Assembly: GCA_027422505.1 (NCBI GenBank)
Contig: JAPQWV010000028.1
Location: forward strand, 5,422,001 to 5,486,000
Length of the DNA: 64,000 nucleotides
DNA from: Craterostigma plantagineum
Taxonomy: Eukaryota; Streptophyta; Magnoliopsida; Lamiales; Linderniaceae
Direction: 5' to 3'
Shown: piece after piece, positions 20,269 to 30,823 of the stretch
Position numbering within the stretch: position 1 is the stretch's first letter
Layout of the letters: each line of letters starts with the position of its first letter
Program-made: the position numbers and the translations under genes
The notes under the pieces: generated by a model
Database searches by the model: none
Seen by the model: the letters and a program-made list of their open reading frames with translations, nothing else
Told to the model about the DNA's origin: nothing

Positions 20269-21450
20269 GGGCCTTCTTCAAGCATGCTTGGGCCACGGTT
20301 GGGACTGATATTACTTATGCCATCAAGGAGTTTTTCAGAACGGGGTTCCTCCTAAAACAACTTAACTCGACGCTTATTACGCTTATCCCCAAGAGCGACA
20401 ACCCACGATTCGCCAAGGATTTCAGACCTATATCGTGTTGCAATGTACTTTATAAAATCATCTCCAAGGTCATCGCTAATCGCTTGGAGGGCTACCTGGC
20501 CCGTCTTATTCACCCGATACAAACGGCTTTTATCCCCGGCCGGATAATAGCGTGGGTTTACCAGAACGAGTGGCCTTCAAGGTCGACATTGCTATGGCCT
20601 ATGACCGGGTTGAATGGGACTTCATTCTTGGAACGCTCGAAGCTCTCAACTTTCATCGTACTTTTGTGGGCTGGATTCGAGCTTGTCTTACGATTCCTTT
20701 TTACTCGGTCAACGTTAATGGCAGACCTGAAGGTTTCTTCCAAGGGCGTCGTGGCCTCCGTCAGGGTGATCCTATTTCTCCTTACCTCTTCACGCTCGTG
20801 ATGGAGGTCTTGCACGACATTATCACCGACGGGATTCGTTGCAATATTAGCTTCCGCTATCATTGGAAATGTGAGACCACTAAACTGTTTATGCTCTCCT
20901 TTGCTAACGATATTCTTCTTTTCTCCTGTGTGGATACTGAGTCGGTGACCATCTTTAAAGGCTGCCTAGATCAATTCGCTACGCTATCCGGCCTGCAGCC
21001 CAACCTTCATAAAAGCGAGATGTTCATCTCCAAAAGAGCCAACCGCCTGAAGGACCAGCTCCACACTGTGATGGGGATCCCACTCGGCTCTCTTCCTGTT
21101 CGTTACCTTGGGGTCCCTCTCATCACCTCGAGACTTAGTATTGCTGATTGCCCCCCCCCCCCAAGCAGCATTAATCGACGCTTGGGGTCTTGGACTAATC
21201 TCTCATTGTCTTACGCGGGTCGGGTACAACTTATCAAGTCGGTCTTTCTTGGGTTACATACATACTGGGCGAGTGTCTTTCTCCTTCCCAAAGGTGTCGT
21301 CAAGAGTATCGAGGCTAAACTTAAGGAATTCTTATGGAATGGCTCCTCTACTAAAGTGGCTTGGGTCGATATCTGCCTACCAAAGCAAGAAGGCGGCTTG
21401 GGGATTAGGTCTATTGAAACAGATAACAAGGCCCTTTTATTTGTTTTGGA
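20269..21450 (+). pseudogene. LINE RT fragment, copy L-c, first part
   Basis: This begins in mid-RT ('FFKHAWATVGTDITYAIKEF') and carries 'FRPISCCNVLYKIISK', 'FKVDIAMAYDRVEWDF' and 'GRRGLRQGDPISPYLF'. A frame change separates the first segment (20235-20801 frame) from the second (20552-21556 frame). The catalytic box reads F-A-N-D: the first Asp is Asn, which would abolish polymerase activity. A run of 12 C at 21151-21162 replaces the usual 'gac.gccaccc' sequence. The copy is split near 21450 by minus-strand LINE L-d and resumes near 25950. Confidence 0.85.
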
Positions 21451-21454
21451 AAGT

Positions 21455-24400
21455 GTCACTAATAGAGAAGGAAAAGACAGGAGTTACCGAGCAGCGTGCA
21501 TGATATCGCTCATGACGCACCAAACGGTAATGTTCTACCGACCAGACAGCACCTAAGACCTGACAACCCAGACAACCCACGAGGTCCCAACAAGACCAAG
21601 CCAAGGACAATACAAGACAAAATCAATCAAGATCATGCTACGTAGGCGTCTAAAACCACTTCCATCAACAGGTTCCTGGCACCAGATGAGGTACCAGCAG
21701 GGAAGCCAGGCATAGAGCCAAGAACAGTGCCAAAGGCATAAGACCGAAGGCCGTATCACGAGGGATAGGCTTCGGGCGGGAAAGGGGAACGTCCGCAAGG
21801 CTGGTCGGTGTGAGGCGTAATCACGCCACCTCCTACTTTTCCAAGGAGAGGGGGATCGGGTCCGAACGCCACGCCATGGTGGGCCATTCCACACGCAAGA
21901 CTCAGCATAGCAACCCCAAACAAGCCAACGCAGCAAAGATGAAGACAGAGCGCCAGCCCAGGAGAGACCGCACGAGATTCAAAGGACAAGCACAACGCAC
22001 TTCAAACCTGCAAGCAGAGAAAACAAGAGGAGAGCAAGCCGAGGGCAAAGAGGCAAAGACAAAAAGGAAGAGATCATGTAGTAAAACTCAATCTCCACAT
22101 CCAAGCCGAAAGTTCCTCCGAACACCAAGGTCCGGGAACAACGATAGGTCCTACGAAGCACCATAAATCCGTCCTACCAAGTGATGCACCAAATGCGTCG
22201 GAGAGCACTAACTTGGAGTTGGTATTTGGGCGTGATTGTGGATAAACGCAGGGAGAGGAGGGTTTCAACCTCGGCCGCAATCTGGTCCGGGGTGCGGCGG
22301 TGTCCGTCGTGCCATCTCCTATTGCGTTCCATCCAAAGGTGGTAGATCAACGAGGCGATGGCATGTCGCGGTCCCAACCTAGCGAGGTGCTGGCCTTTCC
22401 AACAGTTAGCTGCCCAAAGAATGCCCTCGAACCAGTCCGTTCTAGGACAGCTGAACCGCAGCCTGTCACGCAAAATACGAAGACAACGTCGCGTGTACAC
22501 TCAAAAAATAAATGTCTTATCGTTTCCTCTGTTTGGTTATCACATAATAGACAGATGGACGTTCCCGCTGCAGCCACCACCCAAGCCTTATCGTGCGTGG
22601 CCAATTTATCTCTGATCGCCAACCAAAGGATGAATTTATGTCTTGTAATGGCAAGCGGTCCACCGAAAAGTGTACTCCGATGGACGATAGGTCTTCGCAG
22701 TCTCAGGTGTTCCCTAGCCGATCTGGTGGTGAATTGGCCATTTCCCGTAGCAATCCAGCGAACTCCGTCCTCTTCAGCTGGGAATGCCTATGGAAGAATA
22801 GGAGAAAGTCAATATATTCAACAGTGGTTTGTCCCGGCCAGTTCCAACCCTCTTCGTTAATGACAGCGCTGAGTCTGGAATCGAGTGGCAGCCCCATGTC
22901 CATGGACCCACGAGGGAATCTGTCAACCATCGGTTCATTGAAGAGCCATGGGCCGGTCCAAAGGAACGTGTTCGTCCCGTTCCCAATGTGGAATTCAATC
23001 AGCGGACGGATAAGATGACGAAGCTTTAAAAGTTTCCTACAGCTCCAAGATGTCCGAGGATTAGGACTTATAGACCATAAGGAAGTGTTATTTAATCTCG
23101 TGCGTCGGATCCATGTGGCCCAGATGGAGCTCTCGTCCCCACTAAGCAAGCTCCAGAGAAGGCGCATCATTAGAGCTTTGTTGTCCGTCTCAATCGATCT
23201 GACCCCCAGGCCGCCTTCCTCAATGGGTAAGCAGATGTCCGCCCATGCCACTTTAGCAGTGGAGCCCTTCCAAAGGAAGGCCCTGAAGCGTGACTCAATA
23301 ACACGGATGACACCTTTAGGGAGCAGGAACACTCCCGCCCAGTAAGTATGGAGCCCCATGAGCACAGATTTAATAAGCTGGACTCTCCCAGCGTAGGATG
23401 GTGTTTGGTGAGTCCACGAGCCTAAGCGTCGGTCAACGGCAGTAATGAGAGGGTGACAGTCAGCAATAGTCAAACGCGATGTAATCAATGGCACACCTAG
23501 GTAGCGCACCGGAAGTGACCCAGCTGAGAACCCCATAATAGAGTGCAGAGCTCCCGTCAGCCCATCGCCACGCTTGGAGATTTACATCTCACTCTTATTG
23601 AGGTTAGCTCGTTGGCCAGATAGAGTCGCGAACATATCAAGGCTTTCCTTGAAGACACGGACAGAACTCGCATCCGCATGAGAGAACAGGAGTAAGTCGT
23701 CCGCGAAGGAAAGCATGAACATATTAGTAGGTTCACACCGCCAATGGTACTTAAGCCTCCCGCTATGCCGTATCCGATCCTCAATAATACCATGCAGGAC
23801 TTCCATTACCAAAGTAAATAGGTAAGGGGAAATGGGGTCACCTTGGCGAAGGCCACGTCTGCCTTTGAAGAAACCTTCAGGACGACTGTTTAATGGAGAA
23901 CGAAGTGGTCGTAAGGCAAGCACGAATCCATCCAATGAACTTAGGGTGGAAGTGGAGCGCTTCAAGAGTCATCAAAAGGAAGTCCCACTCGACCATGTCA
24001 TACGCCTTGGCCAGATCTACTTTGAACGCCACTCTTTCAGGAAGCCCCATGCTGTTGTACCCGTGGCAAACTTCCTGGGCCAAAAGGATGTTGTCTGTGT
24101 TACGACGCCTCGGGATCAAGGCCGTCTGGGTAGGATGGACAAGTTTCGCCAAGCAACCCCGCAGCCGATTAGCTATCACCTTGGAGATGACCTTGTAGAG
24201 CACATTGCAACATGATATGGGCCTAAACTCCCTCGCTGTCCTTGGATTCTCGCACTTTGGGATAAGAGTAATAAGTGTCGAGTTCAGCTCGCCAAGAAGA
24301 TGACCAGTCCTGAAGAATTCTTGTATTGCATGTGTAACATCCGTTCCAATGACGTCCCAAGCATGCTTATAGAACTTGGCCGAGTAGCCGTCCGGCCCAG

Positions 24401-25945
24401 GGGATTTATTATCACCAATGGAGAAGAGTGCCTTCCTAATCTCCGTCTCAATAACAGGCAGTACCATAGCTTCAGCCTCATCAAGGTTAAGGGACCTGGC
24501 GAGGTACGGAGTCACCTCGGCAGGAGCAAGAGGGGTCACACGGCTAGAACGTCCAAGGATGTCAGTGTAGTAACGTAGTAGTTCAGCCCTGACTTGGTCT
24601 TCGCCCTCAATAGTGGTGCCAGCCTCATTATCAATAGAGAGTATGCGATTGATAGCCCTTCGGATAGCTACCTTCTTGAAGAAGAATGCAGTACATTGAT
24701 CGCCATCCTTCAACCAGGCAACCTTCGCACGTTGGGCCAAAGCAGAGTGTTCCATATCCACGGCTTTAGCATAAGCGTAACGACATCTCTTCTCAAGGAT
24801 AAGCAGCTGAGGCTCCATCGGATGGTTTATTAGTAGTTCTTGGGCAGCCTCGAGAAATTGCCGTGCTTCAATAACGTTGCGATTAAGGTCGCCCTTGTCA
24901 CGCCGCAGTTTTCTCATCTCCTGTTTTAGGATTTTGAGTCTCTTGACAACCCCGAACATTGGGTAACCAGCCTCTTTGCGCCTCCAAACCTCTTCCACTA
25001 ATGGGATGAACCGGGGGTCTCGAGTGAGGAAGTTATCAAAACGGAAACTTGTACCCTTCGTCCTTGGTGGAGGTTCCACTTCCAAGATAAGAGGGGAGTG
25101 ATCAGACGTGGCCGGCATGGTGCATCTATATGCCAACTCCCCAAACCTGGCCAGCGAAGCAGGATTCCCGAGCATCCTATCCAGACGTCTACAAATCCCC
25201 AAATTACCACTTTGTTGGTTATACCAGGTGAAGAAAGAGCCTAGTCGTGGAAGGTTGACAAGGTCCGAAGAGATCAGGCATTCATTCATGTCTTGGCAGC
25301 CTCGCGTATTAGCTCCTCCTCTCGCTTCACTGCTATCGATAATTGCGTTGAAGTCTCCCATGACGAGCCACAGAACCGGCTCCCGAGTACGCGAAGTAGA
25401 TGTAAGGTCAGCCCAAAGCCCACGTCGTTCTGCCCGGAGATTATGGCCATAGACAAATGTAGTGAAGAACTCCAGTCCCTCCTCAATGATACAAATTTTG
25501 CAATGTACCATCTGATTGGTGCATGCTTCAGTCGTGACTCCCATATATTGTGGGTCCCACCCGACCCATATGCGTGCAGCCGGCCCATCCTGATAATCAT
25601 AGAACCATTCCCAATTAGCCTTGATCGAACTAGTGATTGTTGATGCGTTTTGCTTCGAAACCCTAGTCTCAACCAGCCCTAAAAGTTTCAAATTGTGTTT
25701 TGTAATCATACCCCCCACCGCCCATCTGTGGTCTAACATGTTTAGACCACGTGTATTCCAAACGGCGATAGGTATCATGGAGACCCGCTGGGAAGGGCTG
25801 CTTAAGGACCCTCATTTCCGGTAGTCTCCCATTCCAATTCAGCAAGGATCACAAAAGGGTTATGGTCTTCTTGCTCATGCGTATTAGTCGGTGCTTTGCT
25901 TGTTGAACATCCGTCATTGGGCTGCCTATTCCTTGGTATGCTAAC
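21455..25945 (-). mobile_element. LINE L-d, nearly full ORF2, inserted in L-c
   Basis: A 4.5-kb minus-strand L1-type LINE with its 3' untranslated region at 21455-22173. It interrupts L-c: the RT frame left of 21450 and right of about 25950 is continuous in the family alignment. A short TTTGGAA at both edges may be the target duplication. The 5' end retains only the last part of ORF1 (25805-25945, ending '...GNEGP' then stop), so it is 5'-truncated. Plus-strand ORFs in this span are antisense shadows. Confidence 0.8.
22174..25778 (-). pseudogene. LINE ORF2: AP endonuclease, reverse transcriptase, zf-RVT (copy L-d)
   Basis: ORF2 nicks target DNA and copies the LINE RNA. The ATG at 25778 opens a 633-codon frame. 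The endonuclease/exonuclease/phosphatase domain spans residues 1-225, with 'NTRGLN', 'GLVETRVS', 'GDFNAI' and 'SDHSPL', the conserved catalytic signatures. A linker and RT ('SPGPDGYSAKFYKHAW', 'RPISCCNVLYKVISK', 'FKVDLAKAYDMVEWDF') follow. A frameshift occurs near 23880. The next segment holds 'GRRGLRQGDPIS' and an intact FADD box, and stops at a TAA at 23582-23584. The same frame then continues to about 22703. Two more frame changes lead to the zinc motif 'CLLCDNQTEETIRHLFFEC' (about 22500-22560) and the C-terminal 'WMERNRRWHDG' region ending at 22174. Two or three lesions only, so it is relatively young. Confidence 0.9.
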
Positions 25946-25949
25946 ATCG

Positions 25950-26499
25950 GTCGTGTGTTCTTTGGAACCTACTGGATAGAAAGAACTCTTCGATTTGGGC
26001 TTCTTGGATCCGGCAGATGCGTCTACATAACACTTCGCTTTGGACTATTAAACCTTCGGCCCGCACTTCGTGGAGTTGGCGGAAGATCTTAAAGCTCCGT
26101 GACCACATTCGTCCACTTATCACCTTCAGCATTGTGAATGGTACTTCTATCAGGTTGTGGACCGACCCCTGGCTCCTCCCGGGCCCCATTGATCGGTACC
26201 CTCGGGGTTCTATGATAATGGGCCTTCCACATGATTCCATGCTCAGTGAAGTGATTCGTGAGGATGGCTGGTGGTGGCCACCCGTACATCGACGGAATAT
26301 CTTGACTTCGATCCTTTGCTTCCACATGTTAGACCTAATGAGGAGGATAGGATTATTTGGACTGCTTCTCCGAACGGTATCTTCTCAACCCGTTTGGCTA
26401 GGGAGAGTATTCGTATGCGGCGGCCTAAGGTCCCTTGGTACACGCTCTTTTGCGGCCCACTTGCCATTCATAGACATGAAATCATCATGTGGCTTGCTA
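25950..26499 (+). pseudogene. LINE copy L-c, continuation
   Basis: This resumes L-c after L-d: 'SSIWASWIRQMRLHNTSLWT', then 'LWTDPWLL' and 'PWYTLFCGPLAIHRHEIIMW'. Frames change near 26260. The copy ends abruptly at 26499, where gypsy LTR sequence begins mid-LTR. The zinc motif and 3' end are therefore lost. Confidence 0.8.
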
Positions 26500-28733
26500 T
26501 TATATATGGTATAGGAGGATTTCGAATACAAGATTCATTTGAGAGAAAACCCTAAATTCTGGAATTTTTATTTAAGTTAGTTTGCTACTTATTTTAGAGT
26601 TGAAATAAGAAAATATATGAATAGGATTTGTTAGGCTCACGATAATTTTCAGCTAGGACACAAGGCTGCTGAAAACCTTAACTCCTAGGTTTAAATTCAT
26701 GTAAACCCAATTACTTAGGTTCATAAATGCGTAAATCAGGAAGTTGGATTAATTTTAGAGTAGGAGAAACAACATATGAATGGAAGATGAAGTCTTAAGG
26801 GTCTGAAGTTGGGAGTCTCGAGATTTATAAAATTTAAGAGGAAGCTAAATCGAAAATTCGTAACATGAATGTCGAGTTTAGAGTATATATCGAATTGATG
26901 ATTTCCGAAACCAACAATCTCGAAACCCATTTCTATAGAAATTCGAAATTTATCTTTGATGCTGACCTCGAAATTCTTGTGTAATGTTGAAATACATCTC
27001 GAGATTTTTATTTAAAATATCAAAACAAATCTTGAAATCTATCTTTAATAATTAACATCGAAATCTTTATGTATTGTAAGAGCTCGACATCTTAATTTTA
27101 ATATCGACATACTTATCGAAATTATATCGAAATCCTTACACATAGAATATATCAAAATTTTAGATGTTGTATCGAGATTTATTTGAAATCATGTCGAGAT
27201 CTTTCTAACACCAAGCTCGAGATTTACTTATAACTTATCTCGAGACTCACCCAAAGCCAAATCAAGATCTATTTTAAGATATATGTCGTAATTTATACAA
27301 TATCGATATATATATAAATTTTGTATAAGCATTTCGAGATCATAAGGTTACAAGTTCGAAAACTATCAAGCAAAACTAGGGTTTTCAAACTAAGCCAATT
27401 TCATGAAATTAAATTTAGACTAACAAATCCTAATTTTATATGTTCCTATATTTAGGATTTAAAGATTAGCGATTTACCGATAAGCTAATAGCTAAGGATA
27501 CCAGGTAAGTGGAAATCGCAACTACAACACATAATTTTTATGTGCATGAAATTATGTGTTATGTGCTTTTATGATTTTATGTGACGTGTCTATGTGCTTA
27601 TATGATTTTATGTGAGTTCTTACGTGATTTAATTACGTTATACGATGACATGGCACGCATATTCACGACATGAGCATGTGCACGCACGACTAGTATGAGA
27701 GTCAGGGAGATAGCGTGTAGCGTGCATGTGTATAAGTTCGCTTGAAAGCGATATGTATATTTGCCGATATGGGCACTTATGTCGACTCAATGACGAGTCA
27801 CGGCTCTTCTATGCTACCACGGCGATTCACGAAACCGAATTACCTGATTCACGAAAGGTAGGGGGAATACCCCGTAGCGGGAGATGCAACCTGGAGGATG
27901 TGACTCGAGGGTATAAGCGGCACCGAGGGAACCTCGAGTGTTGGCGACCTCGTAGTAAGCTACCAGTGAGAAGCGCCCGCGTGTCAGACCGCATTGGGAT
28001 GGAAAGGCGCCTTAGGGTTAAACGAAATTTGTGTGCCCGGGTTAGCCTCTCAATGGGACTGCATTGGGATTGAAAGGCACTAGTAGCCTCTCAGTGTGGA
28101 TCACACTGGGATTGAAAGGCACTGGTAGCCTCTCAGTGTGTACCGCATTGGAATTGAAAGGCACCATAGGGTTACGCACAGATGGAGTACTCGGTTTTAG
28201 CCTCCCAGTGTGTGTACTGCCACTTATACCCTTAGGGGTTTGAGCTCTATATGGTGCATAGTAAGATTGAAAGCCGAGGGCCCAATAAGAAATGAAAAGA
28301 ACGAGAAGGATACGAGAGGTCAATAGCATTGGCGCGGATGCCTTCGCTATTTAGGTCACGTGCATTTCATGCATGGTTTTCACTTACTGAGCTTTATAAG
28401 CTCATTCCACGTTTTATGTGTTGTAGGACCCCGCGATCACGGTACGTGATCATTTTCAAGGCGAGGCCGACTTTTGAAGCCTCCGGGGGGCTTTTGAGAT
28501 GGAAGTGTGTGCATGGATGCGACCTCGTGGAGGCCCAGTAGATAGATTTATTTTGACCCGCATGCGCGCTTTCCTATGTAAACAGGACCCACTATGATTT
28601 TGTAGGAACAGTTACGATTCCCTTTTATGAAAAGAAAAACTTTATACGAAATTTCGTACGATCTATTTCATTATTAGGACATTAGTCGCGTAGACTAGTT
28701 AAGAAAGTAGTGGTGGAAGGCGGGGCTGCCACA
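26500..28733 (+). repeat. 5' LTR of the gypsy element (first 869 bp missing)
   Basis: This matches 31693-33924 nearly base for base and ends ...GGGGCTGCCACA directly before the primer site. It contains 'tcgagat/tcgaaat' words every 20-40 bp (about 26810-27270) and a tandem array of about 42 bp ('agcctctcagtgtg...attgaaaggcac', starts at 28044, 28084 and 28126). The left edge joins LINE L-c with no visible duplication, so a deletion removed the LTR start and the LINE end. Confidence 0.85.
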
Positions 28734-28735
28734 GG

Positions 28736-28747
28736 TGGTATCAGAGC
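28736..28747 (+). promoter_or_regulatory. Primer-binding site, initiator tRNA-Met (gypsy element)
   Basis: TGGTATCAGAGC lies 2 nt after the 5' LTR end; it is complementary to the 3' end of initiator tRNA-Met, the usual primer for this gypsy lineage. Confidence 0.9.
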
Positions 28748-28886
28748 TTAGGATATAGGTTCTGCAGACTGTCCATGTACACACACTCAAAAGCACGGAA
28801 GCGGCCTTGCTTGTAAGTTTTATGTTTCTATGAACTTCTTGTATTACATGACTGATTGATCTTAGGAACATTAGGATAAAAGAACG

Positions 28887-30011
28887 ATGGGTAGGACAAG
28901 AAATGAGAATAGTGGGGGTGCAGATAAAGGTAAGGAACCCGCAACCCCTGCTGATAGTCGAGATGCGACTATTCTCCAACTCGCGGAACTAGTCCGCCAA
29001 CAATCCGCCCAAATCCAGCAACTGATTCAGCAACAAAACGCTGGTGGGCAATCAAGCAACGGATCTTCTCAGGCCGACATAATCGAAATGGTCGGGGAAA
29101 GATTTCGTAAACTTAAGCCCCTAACCTTTGAAGATGCTGTTGACCCAACCTCGGCTGAGGATTGGCTCCGAACCCTAGAAACCATGTTCCAACATAGCCG
29201 TACCCCTGAAACAGAAAAGGTTTTGCGCGCTAGCTACCTTTTAAGGGGAAGCGCTGGCCATTGGTGGGATACCGTACTAACTCTCGAAGATCCCTTGACA
29301 ATGACCTGGGAGCGTTTCAAAGAACTTTTCCGGAATAAGTATTTCACTGCTCCCGTCCGTGCTCAAAAGGATGAACGAGTTCATCAATCTCCGCCAAGGA
29401 ACAATGATGGTGGCGGAGTATATTAGGAAATTTGAACAATTGTCCCGATTCGCCACACACATGGTAAGTACGGATGCGTTAAAGATTGAGCGATTTATGG
29501 AGGGCTGAAGCCAGAACTTTACCGTGACGTTGGCATGGCTGGACTCCAAGGGTCTACTTATGCCCAAATGGCGGAACGAGCCCTGATGGCTGAGCAAGCC
29601 AAAATCAGAATTGTACGAGCCCAGGAGATTAAAATGAAATTCGAACAAGGACCCAAAGGGAACGGAAATAACCCGAAGAAACCATTTGTTCCTAAGAATG
29701 TGAAACCCAATTTCCAAAACCGCCCTCGACAACCTCAACAAACAAATCCGAATCAGGGGAGACCCCAACCGAATGCACCCGTATGCCCAAAATGTGCACG
29801 ACGTCATCTTGGCGTCTGTTTCTCCCAAAACTCCACCTGCTTTAAATGTGGCAAGGCAGGCCACTACTCCGTAGTGTGCCCAGAGAATGCATCTGGAAGT
29901 CAGGGAGCAAACCAGGCTAAGCCGCTGACGGCCCCTGCTCTGGTATACATGCTTACAGCGGAAGAAGCAGAAGACAACCCGCTTATGGCGGCAGGTACCC
30001 TATCTGCTTAG
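28887..30011 (+). pseudogene. Gag of the gypsy element (two frameshifts)
   Basis: Gag would form the virus-like particle and bind the element RNA. The ATG at 28887 opens a frame with a Gln-rich segment (residues 30-60) and the retrotransposon gag domain ('DWLRTLETMFQ', 'GHWWDTV', 'WERFKELFRNKYF'). A one-base insertion near 29367 shifts the frame; the family continuation '(M)NEFINLRQGTMMVAEYIRKF' is readable in the next frame. A one-base loss near 29508 shifts it back. The C-terminal part (29535-30011) carries a CCHC zinc knuckle, C-x2-C-x4-H-x4-C ('CFKCGKAGHYSVVC'), preceded by a second Cys pair ('CPKC'). The stop is at 30009-30011. No protease or pol follows. Confidence 0.9.
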
Positions 30012-30823
30012 TGAACCTTGACATGTCTTCTAGTGAATTTAGGAACCACACATCTTTTGCATTCACTTTATGTGGCGAGGCTTAGGATTATTCCTAGCCG
30101 ACCTAATCGACACCAGCTCGATATTCGACTCGAATAGTAGCCGTAGCAGATAAGCTATCAAAATAGGAAACCATATTTAAATTCCTTAGGAAGGAACCTA
30201 TGACTCAATAGGTCCGATATCAGAGTGGCGCAACGGAAGCGTGATGGATGCTAGTGATTCTGATCTCTGCTTGAGTTAGAATTTTAGTTATTCTCCTTAG
30301 CTCCTCGAGGCGATATGGGATTCAACTACTTTGAGCAATATTCCTACCCACGTTATTAGAAAATCAGCCTATTAAATCCAAGGCGACCGGAAAGATATTA
30401 TTTTAACCTTTATAGAAACTGCTTTTCTTCCTCTTATTCCAGATCGAACATTTTATTTCTCGTCGCTACGTGAAGATTATTTTTCCACTGTAAGAAAGTA
30501 GAATTAGGCGAGTCTTTTAAAAGGAGAGGGATACGTTATAAGTTCGCCGTAGCTTTCCTTTCCGCGTTGGAACCTAATTACTTAGATGGAATATTTATGC
30601 GTCCTGCCACAAGATCGTAGTCACAACCCTTAACAAGTGGACCAACAGGTACGACCACGATGCACCCTCCTTCCTAGTAAGGAAATACCTTTACGAGCGA
30701 TTCGGTGAATTTCTATCACCTAACCAAGCCAGTTCAACTCCCTACCAATCATTACCCTGAATTGTCCCAACCAACGGAATTTCGGGGGCGAAATTCTTTT
30801 AAGGGGGAGGGGGGGGGGAGGAT
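30012..30823 (+). other. Pol-less remnant and polypurine tract
   Basis: About 800 bp of non-coding sequence occupies the place of pol. Its end ('ggaatttcgggggcgaaattcttttaag') resembles the usual last codons of Tekay pol before the LTR. It leads into a purine tract of about 24 nt (30800-30823, a long G run with two A), from which plus-strand synthesis would start. The deletion therefore spared only the cis signals. A tRNA-like fragment is annotated separately. Confidence 0.7.
30219..30247 (+). other. Fragment matching the 5' half of initiator tRNA-Met
   Basis: Twenty-nine bases starting ATCAGAGTGGCGCAACGG match the 5' end of plant initiator tRNA-Met as I know it, except for two G-to-A differences. 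The match covers acceptor 5' strand, D-arm and the start of the anticodon stem, then stops. No anticodon, T-arm or box B follows, so it is not a functional tRNA gene. The element's own primer site is complementary to the 3' end of this same tRNA. Confidence 0.65.

Noticed and set aside
27726..28329. 115- and 95-codon ORFs
   Set aside because: They recur at 32918-33521 only because both are LTR copies; they overlap on opposite strands and follow the tandem array.
30219..30290. Complete initiator tRNA-Met gene
   Set aside because: Only the 5' half matches; no anticodon loop, T-arm or acceptor 3' strand follows.
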